DNA of 64,000 nucleotides from Alteromonas sp. 1_MG-2023 (GTDB lineage Bacteria; Pseudomonadota; Gammaproteobacteria; Enterobacterales; Alteromonadaceae): the NCBI RefSeq assembly GCF_030547075.1, contig NZ_JAUOQH010000006.1:1-64000 (forward strand). Direction: 5' to 3'. Each line of letters opens with the position of its first letter. The first letter of the stretch is position 1. The notes beneath the pieces were generated by a model that was given only the letters and a program-made list of their open reading frames with translations, ran no database searches and was not told the origin of the DNA. Position numbers and translations under genes: made by a program. Of the stretch, positions 24,555-33,828 are shown piece after piece.

Positions 24555-26879
24555 TTAAACTTTGTATCTATCTACCTGCGACTTCATTGCCTGTGCAACT
24601 TCAGATAATGACTGCGTTCGTTTAGAGATAAAATCTACCTCTTGCTCGATTTTCTCGGACATAGTGGATATTTCTAAAACATTCCCGCTTACACTTTGTG
24701 TAACCGAAGCCTGTTGATTGGTGGCAGCGGCCACTCTATCCGCCATGCCTTGAACTTGCTCTATCACTGTCATCAACTCTTGCATTGCCGTAGCAAGTAA
24801 ATCGAATAAATGTATACCTCCATCTGCGGTGGTTTTCGCTTTTTCCATCTCCAATACCGATAACTGAGAGGACTTAATCATGCTGTTCACAATGCTTCCA
24901 ATTTGTTCGGTACTTGATTGTGAGCGATTAGCTAACGCTCTTACTTCATCAGCCACTACCGAAAAGCCCCGCCCCGCTTCGCCAGCCCTAGCCGCTTCTA
25001 TGGCCGCATTAAGCGCCAGTAGATTTGTTTGGTCTGCTATTGAAGTAATATCACCGAGCAAATCGTTAATGCTCCCTACTTCCCTGTTCAACGCGTTAAT
25101 AACTTCGCTAGAACGGGATAACAAATCGACCGTTAGCTTAACGTTGTTAGAGGCTAAAGCAGACCGTTCTATATTTTCTTTAAGCCCCTTCATGGCAACT
25201 TCACCCTGATCCCGAGTTTCAATAGTCGTTTGGGCTACATCTGAAACCGATACAGAAAGTTCCTCAACTGAAGAAGCAACACTGCCACTTTGCTCTCTTT
25301 GGGAATGAACCGCCATCAAGCTGGTATTTACGGTTTGCGCAAATTGTTCTGTAGTGTGCGATAACGTGTTGGCATCAGACTTAAACTGTTTCACCAAAAC
25401 ATGTATTTGGTCAATAAAAGTATTGAACGGAACAATAACGCCATTAATTTCTGGGATAGGAGATTCATCTAGTCGAGTGGTTAAATCGCCTGAGCCGTTA
25501 GCTAAATCGTCACATGCGGTTTTAAGTCTAGTAAGTGGTGATACAAGCGCGCCAGAAAGCCAAAGTGCTAAAGCAACCGATATAATTATTAACACAAACG
25601 CTATTACAAATACCGTTGACAGCAAGGTGTTTTGAAGCTTGGTGAGTGGCAGTAACGCTTCTTCCACATCAATTTCGGCCAGCAACGCATAGGTATAGCC
25701 GCCTATTTTTACGGGACTGTAATATGAATAAACGTCTACCCCTCGGTAATCTTCTACCGTGGTGAACCCACGTTCAGAATTAAACGCCCTTTTTACTGAT
25801 TCAGACTCTACTTTCTGAATGCCTACACTTGTGCCGGCTTTCAATGCATTAGCGGCCACTAACGGATATGTTTTTTCAATTGCTTTACTATAAGCACTAG
25901 GGTCTTCAAGGAAGAAGCGACTCTCTGTGACTAGCATAGATGCAGGAGAAACTAGGTATGTCTCCCCTGAATCTCCAAAGCCTCTTGCCTTCCAATTACT
26001 ATCGTGAGTGAGAATGTTACTCACTACATCAAGGGGAATTTGGAAAATGAGTATTCCTATTACGTTGCCACTCACATCGACTATTTTTGAGCTAAAAAAG
26101 CCCGCCATCGCATCGTATGAGGGTAAGTAGCTGATTAGCTCGCTAATTCCTACTTGGTGTGGAGCCGTGCTCTCCATTGCTAATCTAAACGCTTCACCAA
26201 TGCCCGTTTGGGCATAAGGCCCCGATTTTAAGCTGGTTGCGAAGTCCAATTCTTTAAACACGCTATACACGATGTTTCCAGAATCTGGATCGACTATAAA
26301 AATATCATAGTAGTTAAATGTTTGGAGGAAACTACGAATTTCTTCATGATATTGTTCATGAATATCAGCGTAAGTCGTGCCATTGTTTAAGCTAACTAAC
26401 GTGTCTTTTTCACCAATATCGTAACTGGAACCTGCAATAAAATCGTACTGCAGCTTTTTGGTTACTAAGGGTAAACTTTGATACAGTTTTTCTATGTTCA
26501 GCAACGGCTGATTATTACGCTGTTCATATAAGTCTGCAAAGGCAATAGTGTAGTAATCACTTAATTTGTTGCTTTGTACACTACTGTATTCGTTTGATTG
26601 AGTATTATATTGATTAAATGCCTGCTTAAATTTAGGCGTAGATTGGGTAATAATTGAAGATTCAGAAAAATTCTGTATTTGCTTACTAACAAAACCGACA
26701 TACTCTTCAAACGCTTCTTTTGTTTGAATATTTTGTAATATCAACTTGTCTTGGGCGGTTTGCTCTAATGCATTCTTAGATAGATTATTAGCCGTCCAGT
26801 AAGTGGCAAGCGCAAGTATAACTATGACCCCTATGGTAAGTAGTGTGGTCGATAGCAGAAGGCGAAGCTTTAAAGACAT
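24555..26879 (-). CDS. Methyl-accepting chemotaxis protein
   Basis: A 774-residue transmembrane chemoreceptor. TM1 (about 8-30), a large periplasmic dCache-like sensor region (about 35-405, including [17 protein letters not shown] and [28 protein letters not shown]), TM2 ([23 protein letters not shown], about 415-440), HAMP, then a long cytoplasmic signalling hairpin with the conserved tip [16 protein letters not shown] and [13 protein letters not shown]. dCache sensors often bind amino acids; the ligand here is unknown. There is no C-terminal CheR-tether pentapeptide. It separates the pheA and tyrA loci. Confidence 0.93.
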   Translation of the reverse strand: MSLKLRLLLSTTLLTIGVIVILALATYWTANNLSKNALEQTAQDKLILQNIQTKEAFEEYVGFVSKQIQNFSESSIITQSTPKFKQAFNQYNTQSNEYSSVQSNKLSDYYTIAFADLYEQRNNQPLLNIEKLYQSLPLVTKKLQYDFIAGSSYDIGEKDTLVSLNNGTTYADIHEQYHEEIRSFLQTFNYYDIFIVDPDSGNIVYSVFKELDFATSLKSGPYAQTGIGEAFRLAMESTAPHQVGISELISYLPSYDAMAGFFSSKIVDVSGNVIGILIFQIPLDVVSNILTHDSNWKARGFGDSGETYLVSPASMLVTESRFFLEDPSAYSKAIEKTYPLVAANALKAGTSVGIQKVESESVKRAFNSERGFTTVEDYRGVDVYSYYSPVKIGGYTYALLAEIDVEEALLPLTKLQNTLLSTVFVIAFVLIIISVALALWLSGALVSPLTRLKTACDDLANGSGDLTTRLDESPIPEINGVIVPFNTFIDQIHVLVKQFKSDANTLSHTTEQFAQTVNTSLMAVHSQREQSGSVASSVEELSVSVSDVAQTTIETRDQGEVAMKGLKENIERSALASNNVKLTVDLLSRSSEVINALNREVGSINDLLGDITSIADQTNLLALNAAIEAARAGEAGRGFSVVADEVRALANRSQSSTEQIGSIVNSMIKSSQLSVLEMEKAKTTADGGIHLFDLLATAMQELMTVIEQVQGMADRVAAATNQQASVTQSVSGNVLEISTMSEKIEQEVDFISKRTQSLSEVAQAMKSQVDRYKV

Positions 26880-27101
26880 TAATTAATCCGTTAATGCATA
26901 GGTAAGCAAGTGGTGTAATCTCTTAGATCAAATATAGGTGACGAATTGAGATTCTTCCTTCAACTATAGTCTAAATTACTGCTTATCAATCATGTACGGA
27001 TTATAAAGTCTCTAATTATGCAGTCTTCGCCTTCTCTGATTAATGTATAATTTTTCAGTATTGGCTTTAAAAAAAGTTTCGATAGCGATTTTGAAACTAT
27101 A

Positions 27102-28247
27102 TTAGGATTTTCTTAATAACTTCCCATCATCAGCTTTTAACAACAGTTGCTTGCTATCTACAAGGCATGTTTTTGCATAGCTGCCAAACCAATTCCCTAT
27201 TGTGAGAAACTGTTTAATAAACGCCTTTTTATCACCCTTTTCTAACAAGTTTAAGGCTAGACCGAAACGGTCATAGAAGCGTCGGAGCAAGGCAAAGTTA
27301 TCAGGGTTGTTGAAAATAATATCGGCGTATAGCTCAGGTGCTTGGGCAAACAAACGCCCAACCATAGCAAGTTCTAAGCGATAAATTGGCGAACTAAACA
27401 TAGTAAGAGATTCAAGGTCAGGGTCTTCCCCTCGCAAATGTTCGCCGTACACGAAGGTATTAAAGTGGCGCATTACCTGAATGTAAGCCATAGACTTATC
27501 ATGTTCTTCGGCGGTACTGCTATGAATAGTTGCCCCCCAAATTTTCATTTGAGCGATAAGCCATTCATAAGCGCTTTCATTGCGCCCTTCACATACCACC
27601 ACAACCTGTTTTATCATGCCAGGAGCATCAGGCCCGAACATAGGGTGTAAACCCACCACAGGGCCTCTATGCACTGCCAGCATGGCGTCGATAGGTTTAA
27701 CCTTGATACTGGTGATATCAGCCAAAATACAGGTTTCAGGCAACATAGTCAGTTGACTAATAACCTGCTCGGTTAGGTTAATAGGCACCGCGACTACCAC
27801 TAGCGCAGCCGTTGAAAGCACCTGCGCTGCATGACCACTTTCCCAGTCTTCTCGCTCTACCACAGAAACGTTGTAACCACTTCGCTGGAAAAGGCTGACG
27901 AATATTTTACCCAAAGCTCCCGCACCACCAATAATGACAATAGTGCCAACATCGGCATTTACGCCAAGGTAACGGTTGTTTTGCGTGTGATAAGACTCGC
28001 GCATAATTCGACGTAAGAGATCTTCAGTAAGATCAGGAGAGACACCTAGGCTTTCAGCCTCGGCACGTCGTGATGCAATGAGTTCTTTTTCTCTGGAAGG
28101 TACATAAACAGGCATGCCTGCTTCAGCTTTTACCTGCCCTACTTTTGTAGTCAGTGCGTTGCGCTTTGCGAGAAGTTCAACGAGCTGGGTATCCAGCTCG
28201 TCTATTCCTTCACGCAGCGTATTTAATTGCTGCGAAAAATCGGCCAT
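27102..28247 (-). CDS. tyrA: Chorismate mutase / prephenate dehydrogenase (T-protein)
   Basis: Bifunctional enzyme of tyrosine synthesis. The 381 residues contain an N-terminal chorismate mutase (1-90, [23 protein letters not shown]), an NAD-binding dehydrogenase domain ([18 protein letters not shown], about 105-122), [14 protein letters not shown], the catalytic His region GLHPMFGPD, and [14 protein letters not shown]. The length is close to E. coli TyrA (373). The 43-bp gap from aroF and the shared strand indicate the aroF-tyrA operon, as in E. coli. Confidence 0.97.
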   Translation of the reverse strand: MADFSQQLNTLREGIDELDTQLVELLAKRNALTTKVGQVKAEAGMPVYVPSREKELIASRRAEAESLGVSPDLTEDLLRRIMRESYHTQNNRYLGVNADVGTIVIIGGAGALGKIFVSLFQRSGYNVSVVEREDWESGHAAQVLSTAALVVVAVPINLTEQVISQLTMLPETCILADITSIKVKPIDAMLAVHRGPVVGLHPMFGPDAPGMIKQVVVVCEGRNESAYEWLIAQMKIWGATIHSSTAEEHDKSMAYIQVMRHFNTFVYGEHLRGEDPDLESLTMFSSPIYRLELAMVGRLFAQAPELYADIIFNNPDNFALLRRFYDRFGLALNLLEKGDKKAFIKQFLTIGNWFGSYAKTCLVDSKQLLLKADDGKLLRKS

Positions 28248-28290
28248 TTAGTATGTTCCTCAAATCAAATGGCACTGGCTACCTTACCCG

Positions 28291-29382
28291 TTAGGCAACA
28301 TCGGTGCGCTTATTTTGACGTAAGGGTAGCACAGTTATTAATTTATCTCTGGTTTGAGCGATAAGCGTTTCTGTCGTATCCCAGTCAATACAGCCGTCGG
28401 TTATAGACACACCGTATTCCATTTCGCTTAATTTCTTACCATCAGATTTTTGGTTACCGGCTTTTAAATGGCTTTCTAGCATTACGCCAATAATAGACTG
28501 GTTGCCTTCTAGTATTTGATTAACTACGTTTTGTGCAACCAGCGGCTGACGGCGGTAGTCTTTTGATGAGTTTGCATGGCTACAATCTACTACTAAGCCA
28601 GCTGTTAGCCCAGCTTCTTGCATTTCAACTTCACACTCAGACACGCACACTGAGTCGTAGTTTGGCTGCTTGCCACCGCGCAAAATAATGTGACCATCTG
28701 GGTTACCACTAGTAGCAATAACACTCACTTGGCCTTGCTTATTAATACCCATGAAGCGATGACCTGATGCAGCAGATTTAAGGGCATTAAGGGCAATATC
28801 TAAACTGCCATCAGTGCCATTTTTAAAGCCTACAGGCATAGAAAGACCACTGGCCATTTCACGGTGAGTTTGTGATTCAGAGGTGCGCGCACCAATAGCA
28901 GACCAGCTGAATAGCTCAGCTAAATATTGAGGGCTAATTGGATCTAGCGCTTCAGTCGCCACCGGCAGTTCAAGCTCGGCTAACCAAATTAATAGTTCAC
29001 GGGCTTTACGCAGGCCAGCTTCAATATCGAATGTATCGTTGATATGAGGGTCGTTAATTAAGCCCTTCCAACCAGTCGTGGTACGCGGCTTTTCGAAATA
29101 AACTCGCATAACAATGAATAAAGTATCTTTGCATGACTCATGCAGCTCTTTAAGCTTAAGCGCATATTCTTTTGCTGCATCTACATCGTGAATAGAACAA
29201 GGTCCACAAACCACCAATAAACGGTGATCGCGACGATGAATGATGTCAGAAACAATCTTGCGAGAATCGGAAATGGCAGCAAGTGCTTTTTCAGAGGCAG
29301 GCAACTCTGCACTTAACGCATCAGGGGTTATAAGTACATCTTCAGCACTTACGTGGATATTATTTACAGTGTCCTTAATCAT
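28291..29382 (-). CDS. aroF: DAHP synthase, class I (AroF type)
   Basis: 3-deoxy-D-arabino-heptulosonate-7-phosphate synthase, first step of the shikimate pathway. The 363 residues contain LLVVCGPCSIHD (about 57-68), VMRVYFEKPRTTTGWKG, GARTSESQTHREMASG, MPVGFKNGTDG and DCSHANSSKDYRRQ with metal and substrate ligands. The feedback specificity cannot be read with certainty; I use aroF because it heads an operon with tyrA and has a TyrR-type box upstream, as the Tyr-sensitive enzyme does in E. coli. Confidence 0.93.
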   Translation of the reverse strand: MIKDTVNNIHVSAEDVLITPDALSAELPASEKALAAISDSRKIVSDIIHRRDHRLLVVCGPCSIHDVDAAKEYALKLKELHESCKDTLFIVMRVYFEKPRTTTGWKGLINDPHINDTFDIEAGLRKARELLIWLAELELPVATEALDPISPQYLAELFSWSAIGARTSESQTHREMASGLSMPVGFKNGTDGSLDIALNALKSAASGHRFMGINKQGQVSVIATSGNPDGHIILRGGKQPNYDSVCVSECEVEMQEAGLTAGLVVDCSHANSSKDYRRQPLVAQNVVNQILEGNQSIIGVMLESHLKAGNQKSDGKKLSEMEYGVSITDGCIDWDTTETLIAQTRDKLITVLPLRQNKRTDVA

Positions 29383-29443
29383 GGGGCTCTCTCAACTACT
29401 AAAAAACGGAAAAAATGAAACGTCAAAAGAGTAAATACTGGCA

Positions 29444-29461
29444 TGTAAACTTTTATGTACA
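29444..29461 (-). promoter_or_regulatory. TyrR-type operator upstream of aroF-tyrA
   Basis: On the minus strand TGTACA-N6-TTTACA matches the TyrR box TGTAAA-N6-TTTACA with one mismatch and exact spacing. It lies 61 bp upstream of the aroF start, within the probable 5' region. It suggests repression of aroF-tyrA by a TyrR homologue with tyrosine. tyrR itself is not in this window. Confidence 0.7.
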
Positions 29462-29624
29462 ACAAGCTTTTTCTAATTTTCTTTAACGTCGTTGACTTTT
29501 TAACAACAAACGAATAGGCAAGCAAGCTTTAACGTACAATACTTTGTATTAAGTCAAAGAAAGACACTATATTGTCACAATTAGCGCTGGCGAGGGTTGC
29601 CAGTGTTCATTTTTACACCAGACG

Positions 29625-30260
29625 TTAGCTTTTCTGTTTCGGCGTAAACCCCTTCTTGAATATGTTGGGTTTCCATCCCCAGCGTAACGAGCCCAGGCGA
29701 ATAAATACGGTTGTGAATAACGATCCTAAAATACACCATAAATAAGGGGCGTCTAAGGTAAACAGCGCGGCGTAGGCCAGGCCACCGGAAAGGCAGGCAG
29801 TAGCATAAAGGTCGCCACGCATCACTAAAGGAACCTCTCGGCAAATGACATCTCTGATCAAACCGCCAAATATCCCTGTGGTCATCCCCATGGTTAATGC
29901 CACTATCATCCCAGAGCCCTCTATTAGCGCTTTTTCTATACCCACAATATTAAAAATGGCTAAACCTGCAGCATCTACTAATAAAAAATAATAATTAGAA
30001 AGGGGTGGTAAATAGCGAATTGATAAAACGGTAAGCACAACTGCGCCGTAAGTGGCGTATAAATAGGAAGGGGTTTCTACCCAAAATATGGGTAGAGTAA
30101 GCAATAAATCTCTAATAGTACCGCCGCCTAGTGCAGTGACCGCCGCTACGACTACCACACCAAAACCATTGATACTTTTTTCATGCCCCATTAATGCACC
30201 TGATACAGCAAAAAAAGCCACACCAAATAAACTTAAAAAGAGGAAATAATCCGCCGTCAT
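29625..30260 (-). CDS. TRIC/UPF0126 family cation channel
   Basis: A 211-residue inner-membrane protein with about seven hydrophobic helices arranged as two repeats. The family's glycine-rich motifs appear twice: VTALGGGTIRDLLL (about 41-54) and TTGIFGGLIRDVICREVPLV (about 128-147). Homologues (YicG/YadS) are trimeric intracellular-cation-type channels, with glycine transport proposed for some. The C-terminus is basic (KKGFTPKQKS). It is monocistronic. Confidence 0.88.
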   Translation of the reverse strand: MTADYFLFLSLFGVAFFAVSGALMGHEKSINGFGVVVVAAVTALGGGTIRDLLLTLPIFWVETPSYLYATYGAVVLTVLSIRYLPPLSNYYFLLVDAAGLAIFNIVGIEKALIEGSGMIVALTMGMTTGIFGGLIRDVICREVPLVMRGDLYATACLSGGLAYAALFTLDAPYLWCILGSLFTTVFIRLGSLRWGWKPNIFKKGFTPKQKS

Positions 30261-30378
30261 CCCTGTCTCACTTGCGCAATTGATATGGGTTTTATTCTGA
30301 AAATAGTCGAGGACAGATCGTTAATTTACGAATTTCGTGTCAGTATTATTGTTTTAAACATACAAACCTATCTTTTAC

Positions 30379-31059
30379 ATGAAATTTATACTCATTTTAT
30401 TATTTTTTGTTACAAGTGTTACCGCCTGCGCCGCACAACGCGATTATGCATTTCCCAGTAACATAAAGACTGCCAAACACTACGTTTTCTATTCTCATGG
30501 TTTTATCGTAGAAGGTGATGACCCGACGCCCATACACCCTCGGTGGGGTGTATATGATTTCCCGAGTATTCAAAATGCACTTGATAGCGAAAGCTATACT
30601 TTAATAGCGCACCACAGACCAAAGGGCGTAAGCCCTAACGACTACGCTAAACGCCTTGCTGCAGAAGTTAACCAACTTATCACTCTTGGTGTACCCCCAG
30701 AAAATATTACCCTTACCGGTTTTTCCCGCGGCGGCGCAATTACCATATTGGCATCAAACGAGTTAGAAAATGCTAAGGTCAATGTTGTGATTTTAGCGGG
30801 CTGTGCAGGGTTAATTAATCGTAAGCGCGATATACAGTTGTACGGTCGCGTGCTTTCAATTTATGAAACCTCTGATGATGTTGGCTCGTGCAATCTGTTA
30901 GAAGCACGCAGCCCTATGCTTAAAGAATTTAAAGAGATAGCCATTTCAACCGGTAAAGAGCACGGCGCGTTTTATCGCCCCATAGACGAATGGCTTGTAC
31001 CGCTGAAACAGTGGATTAATGATTCAATTAGCGAGCCTGAAATTAATAGGCAAGAATAA
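30379..31059 (+). CDS. Exported alpha/beta-hydrolase-like protein
   Basis: A 226-residue protein with a hydrophobic leader and a possible lipobox VTAC (Cys near residue 17), so perhaps lipidated. An alpha/beta-hydrolase nucleophile elbow GFSRGG (about 115-120), strands VFYSHGFIVEGDD and VNVVILAGCAGL, and a C-terminal His in GKEHGAFYRP are visible, consistent with a Ser-His catalytic set. The substrate is not known. It is convergent with the esterase gene 22 bp downstream, leaving little room for separate terminators. Confidence 0.7.
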   Translation: MKFILILLFFVTSVTACAAQRDYAFPSNIKTAKHYVFYSHGFIVEGDDPTPIHPRWGVYDFPSIQNALDSESYTLIAHHRPKGVSPNDYAKRLAAEVNQLITLGVPPENITLTGFSRGGAITILASNELENAKVNVVILAGCAGLINRKRDIQLYGRVLSIYETSDDVGSCNLLEARSPMLKEFKEIAISTGKEHGAFYRPIDEWLVPLKQWINDSISEPEINRQE

Positions 31060-31081
31060 CGGCTAGGCGACACTGGTTGCC

Positions 31082-31921
31082 TTACTTTTCCTGACGACTA
31101 CCATAGAGCCAATCTAACCCCTGAATGGCGGTAGTGGGAAATGCAGTTGCGTGGGTGGCCTCATCAATCAGTTTGAACTTGAGATTTATCTGCTGCTCAC
31201 TCTGCTGTGTTATTTTTTGAGCCAGCTTTTGTGCACCTTCAACCATATCTTGCCTTTCACCATATTCAGGACGCTCTAACGCCCCCACGGAAAGATAAAC
31301 GTTTACAGCTGTTTTGGCGGGAACAATAGCTTCAGACAAAATAGCATTATCGTGAAACCACACCGATGGGCTACCAATAATGTAGTTATTAAACATACTC
31401 GGGCGAGAAAAAAGCACATAAGCACTAAATAGCCCGCCTAAGGAATTTCCAACTATCGTTCTAGGCATTCCCTCCACGCGATAGTTATTCGAAATATAGG
31501 TAAATACTGTGTTATTGATAAAGTCAGCATGAAGCGCTGCTTTGCCAGTTTCAAGCTTCCAGTCTTCAGCAAGGTAAGGGGTATAGTCGCGAACACGACT
31601 TGCGGCGCCCTTAGACCCTTTCGAGTAGGATATGGCTACTATAATGGCTTGCTCCATTGCACCGCTATTCATAGGAAACCGTGTTGCCCCAGACACGACC
31701 TGAAAGGCATAAGAACCATCCAACAAATAAATCACTGGGTAAGATGCTGTCGTGTTAGCTCGGTAGCTTTTCGGCAACTTGATAAAAATAGGGTAAGTTA
31801 GGTCAGTGTTTTTATCTTGAAGTTCTACAACTGTACTTCTAGGTATTGTGAATTCAACGTTAGCATTAGCCATGGCACTGAAAGCTAACATCATTAATAC
31901 CCAGCAAAAACGCGACAACAT
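31082..31921 (-). CDS. Secreted esterase, enterochelin-esterase-like fold
   Basis: A 279-residue exported hydrolase with a signal peptide ending near ANA-N (residue 21). The alpha/beta-hydrolase esterase-D/Fes group pattern is clear: YPVIYLLDGSYAF, the nucleophile motif VGNSLGGLFSAYVLFSRP (Ser near residue 161), IIGSPSVWF, and a late His in EATHATAFP. Related proteins hydrolyse siderophores or short esters. No iron-uptake gene is nearby, so the substrate is open. Confidence 0.8.
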   Translation of the reverse strand: MLSRFCWVLMMLAFSAMANANVEFTIPRSTVVELQDKNTDLTYPIFIKLPKSYRANTTASYPVIYLLDGSYAFQVVSGATRFPMNSGAMEQAIIVAISYSKGSKGAASRVRDYTPYLAEDWKLETGKAALHADFINNTVFTYISNNYRVEGMPRTIVGNSLGGLFSAYVLFSRPSMFNNYIIGSPSVWFHDNAILSEAIVPAKTAVNVYLSVGALERPEYGERQDMVEGAQKLAQKITQQSEQQINLKFKLIDEATHATAFPTTAIQGLDWLYGSRQEK

Positions 31922-32010
31922 ATTCCGCTCATTGTTTTAATTAACTATTTTCAACATATTATCTCGCAAACATTCATTGAGCAATTGTGCCAACGTCAAG
32001 ATATGGGGTG

Positions 32011-32090
32011 TGGGATGCGGTGTAGGTGCCGATGACCTTCCTGCGCAGGATGCGCTGGCAGAGAACACGGATGGGTTTATGCCGCACTAT
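32011..32090 (+). repeat. Structured repeat element 1 of the 32-kb array
   Basis: Core GATGACCTTCC-type sequence at 32031-32041, then a hairpin CCTGCGCA/TGCGCTGG (32040-32047 with 32051-32058, one T-T mismatch) whose loop is GGA, then CACGGATGGGTTTATGCCG. It shares the left flank CGGTGTAGGTG with element 4. The outer stem is degenerate. No gene is supported in 31922-32688 apart from this array and the rplS terminator. Confidence 0.65.
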
Positions 32091-32116
32091 TTCATGGTAC
32101 GGGTAAGCGTTTATAG

Positions 32117-32212
32117 CAGAGGGAGTCGCCCCCATCGGAAGCCTTCCACAGCATGGAGCTATTGCGAAAACTTCATAGATTGATTCACGCCGCGTTTCAC
32201 GTGGGCTTCTAC
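32117..32212 (+). repeat. Structured repeat element 2 (degenerate)
   Basis: The segment 32140-32192 aligns with the element-4 core: GCCTTCC, CAGCATGGAGCT and CTTCATAGATTGATTCACGCCG against CCCCATGGATGGGTTCACGGCG. The first arm is reduced to AGC/GCT around ATGGA, and the second arm no longer pairs. It is the most decayed copy. Confidence 0.5.
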
Positions 32213-32250
32213 TGTTGACTAATATTAATATTCAGCAGTGAGCCTTAATC

Positions 32251-32366
32251 GGATGTTCAGAAGGAAGGGCTTTGTGCGCCTCGGAAACTCTCTACAGAAT
32301 GGATGCTGTAACGAAAGCCCCATGGTGGGGTTTACGGCTTGTCATCGGCATCATCCTTCAACTCAC
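32251..32366 (+). repeat. Structured repeat element 3
   Basis: The core at 32285-32345 has arm 1 TACAG/CTGTA (32293-32297 with 32306-32310) in place of the CCAGCGC/GCGCTGG of its neighbours, so the pairing is kept while the sequence changes. Arm 2 is CCCCA/TGGGG (32318-32322 with 32326-32330). The conserved tail TTTACGGCTTGTCA follows. Outer flanks GAAGGA and TCCTTC are complementary. Confidence 0.6.
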
Positions 32367-32390
32367 CTAACATGGCTATAAAGTGCGACC

Positions 32391-32498
32391 GGAGGGATAC
32401 GGTGTAGGTGCTGATGACCTTCCAGCGCATGGATGCGCTGGCAGAGCCCCCATGGATGGGTTCACGGCGAGTCAGAGAGACCAACATCACATCCCTCC
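32391..32498 (+). repeat. Structured repeat element 4
   Basis: Outer stem 32391-32418 pairs with 32471-32498 at 21 of 28 positions, beginning GGAGGGAT/ATCCCTCC. Arm 1 is CCAGCGCA/TGCGCTGG with loop TGGA (32422-32441). Arm 2 is CCCA/TGGG with loop TGGA (32449-32460). The two non-Watson-Crick pairs in the outer stem are G-U only when read on the plus strand, which points to a plus-strand RNA. Confidence 0.7.
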
Positions 32499-32519
32499 CC
32501 ACACTCAATGCCGTGGGAA

Positions 32520-32618
32520 GAATATGTCTTTGGGGTTTATGACCTTCCAGCGCAGGACGCGCTGGCAGAGCCCCCATGGACGGGTTTACGGCGTGTCATA
32601 AACCCCAAGGACATGTTC
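32520..32618 (+). repeat. Structured repeat element 5 (best conserved)
   Basis: The outer stem 32520-32543 pairs with 32595-32618 over all 24 positions, two of them G-U on the plus strand. Arm 1 is CCAGCGC/GCGCTGG with loop AGGAC (32547-32565). Arm 2 is a short CCC/GGG stem whose loop contains ATGGA (32572-32584). The tail TTTACGGCGTGTCA is conserved. The element directly abuts the rplS terminator. Confidence 0.75.
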
Positions 32619-32627
32619 TTCGTCCAC

Positions 32628-32652
32628 AAAAAAGCCCGCTAATAAGCGGGCT
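32628..32652 (-). terminator. Intrinsic terminator of the rpsP-rimM-trmD-rplS operon
   Basis: On the minus strand AGCCCGCT (32652-32645), loop TATT, AGCGGGCT (32640-32633), then six T. Perfect 8-bp GC-rich stem, 37 bp after the rplS stop. Confidence 0.9.
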
Positions 32653-32688
32653 CTTTCGAAGTTAACAATAACGCAAGGATTAGTAATC

Positions 32689-33048
32689 TTAGTTAAGCTT
32701 TTCTTTGATACGTGCAGATTTACCTGAACGTTCACGAAGATAGTAAAGCTTAGCACGACGAACCGCACCGCGGCGTTTAACTTCAATTGAAGAGATAGCC
32801 GGGCTGTGTGTTTGGAACACACGCTCAACGCCTTCGCCGCTAGAAATCTTACGTACGGTAAAAGACGAGTGCAGACCACGGTTACGCTTAGCGATAACAA
32901 CACCTTCATAAGCCTGAAGACGCTCTTTGTCACCTTCGGTAACGCGAACTTTAACAACTACTGTGTCACCCGGGCCGAACCCTGGAACATCAGATTTAAG
33001 CTGTGCTTGCTCAATTTTCTTGATGATATCTTGACTGACTTTGCTCAT
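32689..33048 (-). CDS. rplS: 50S ribosomal protein L19
   Basis: Ribosomal protein at the 30S-50S interface. The family core is unmistakable: [55 protein letters not shown] and [21 protein letters not shown] (in segments). There are two consecutive ATG codons; I choose the second (33048, 119 aa) because AGAGGA is then 5 nt upstream instead of abutting. Last gene of the operon. Confidence 0.97.
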   Translation of the reverse strand: MSKVSQDIIKKIEQAQLKSDVPGFGPGDTVVVKVRVTEGDKERLQAYEGVVIAKRNRGLHSSFTVRKISSGEGVERVFQTHSPAISSIEVKRRGAVRRAKLYYLRERSGKSARIKEKLN

Positions 33049-33066
33049 CATATCCTCTCGTCCTAG

Positions 33067-33828
33067 TTAACTGTCATCTCGCTGCAACTGCGTTTGGAAT
33101 ATTTCCAATAACCGCTGCTGCTCCTCAGTCAGAGCTAGGTGATTTAACAAATCAGGGCGACGCAGTAAGGTTCTACCCAAAGACTGCATTAATCGCCACT
33201 GCCTAATTTTTTCATGATCACCACTTAACAACACGTCAGGTACCGATTGACCATCTAGTACTTCTGGCCGCGTATAATGCGGACAATCCAGAAGACCATC
33301 GGTAAAGGAATCTTCAACTGCTGAAGCTTTATGCCCCAACACGCCGGGAACTAATCTAGCAACTGCGTCCATTAAGACCATTGCCGGCAGTTCACCGCCA
33401 CTTAGAACGTAATCACCAATGGAGACTTCTTCATCTACATGGCTTTTGATTACGCGCTCATCAATTCCTTCATATCGACCACAGATTAAAATCGTACGGT
33501 CAATGCCAGCAAGACGTTGAACGCCTGCTTGGTCAAGGGGCTTCCCTTGGGGTGATAAGTAGATCACGCTACTGTTTTCGCCACCAACTTTCTTGGCAGC
33601 TTGTATTGCGTCGGTAAGCGGTTTAACCATCATCAGCATGCCGGGTCCGCCACCATAGGGGCGATCGTCAACTGTGCGATGGCGGTCATGGGTAAAGTCG
33701 CGGGGGTTAAAGGTATCAACCGATAATTTTCCAGACTTAACAGCCCTGCCGATTACACCCTGTTGGGTAAATGGCGCGAACATATCTGGAAACAGGCTAA
33801 CCACCCCGAACCATTTTTCCGGTGTCAC
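33067..33828 (-). CDS. trmD: tRNA (guanine-N1)-methyltransferase TrmD
   Basis: Methylates G37 of tRNAs with a G36 to prevent frameshifting. The 253 residues contain the SPOUT trefoil-knot motifs: [51 protein letters not shown], and the [21 protein letters not shown]-site region. The start immediately follows rimM (TAA then ATG) in the usual ribosomal-protein operon. Confidence 0.98.
   Translation of the reverse strand: MTPEKWFGVVSLFPDMFAPFTQQGVIGRAVKSGKLSVDTFNPRDFTHDRHRTVDDRPYGGGPGMLMMVKPLTDAIQAAKKVGGENSSVIYLSPQGKPLDQAGVQRLAGIDRTILICGRYEGIDERVIKSHVDEEVSIGDYVLSGGELPAMVLMDAVARLVPGVLGHKASAVEDSFTDGLLDCPHYTRPEVLDGQSVPDVLLSGDHEKIRQWRLMQSLGRTLLRRPDLLNHLALTEEQQRLLEIFQTQLQRDDS

Noticed and set aside
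32520..32618. Integron attC site as an explanation for the palindromic repeats
   Set aside because: No GTTRRRY/RYYYAAC core sites at the ends, no cassette genes between copies and no integrase in the window.
31977..32642. Small overlapping frames (68-81 codons) on both strands in the repeat array
   Set aside because: They are by-products of the GC-rich repeats: several are frame-shifted versions of the same repeat, none has a ribosome binding site, and the sequence is better explained by RNA-type pairing.
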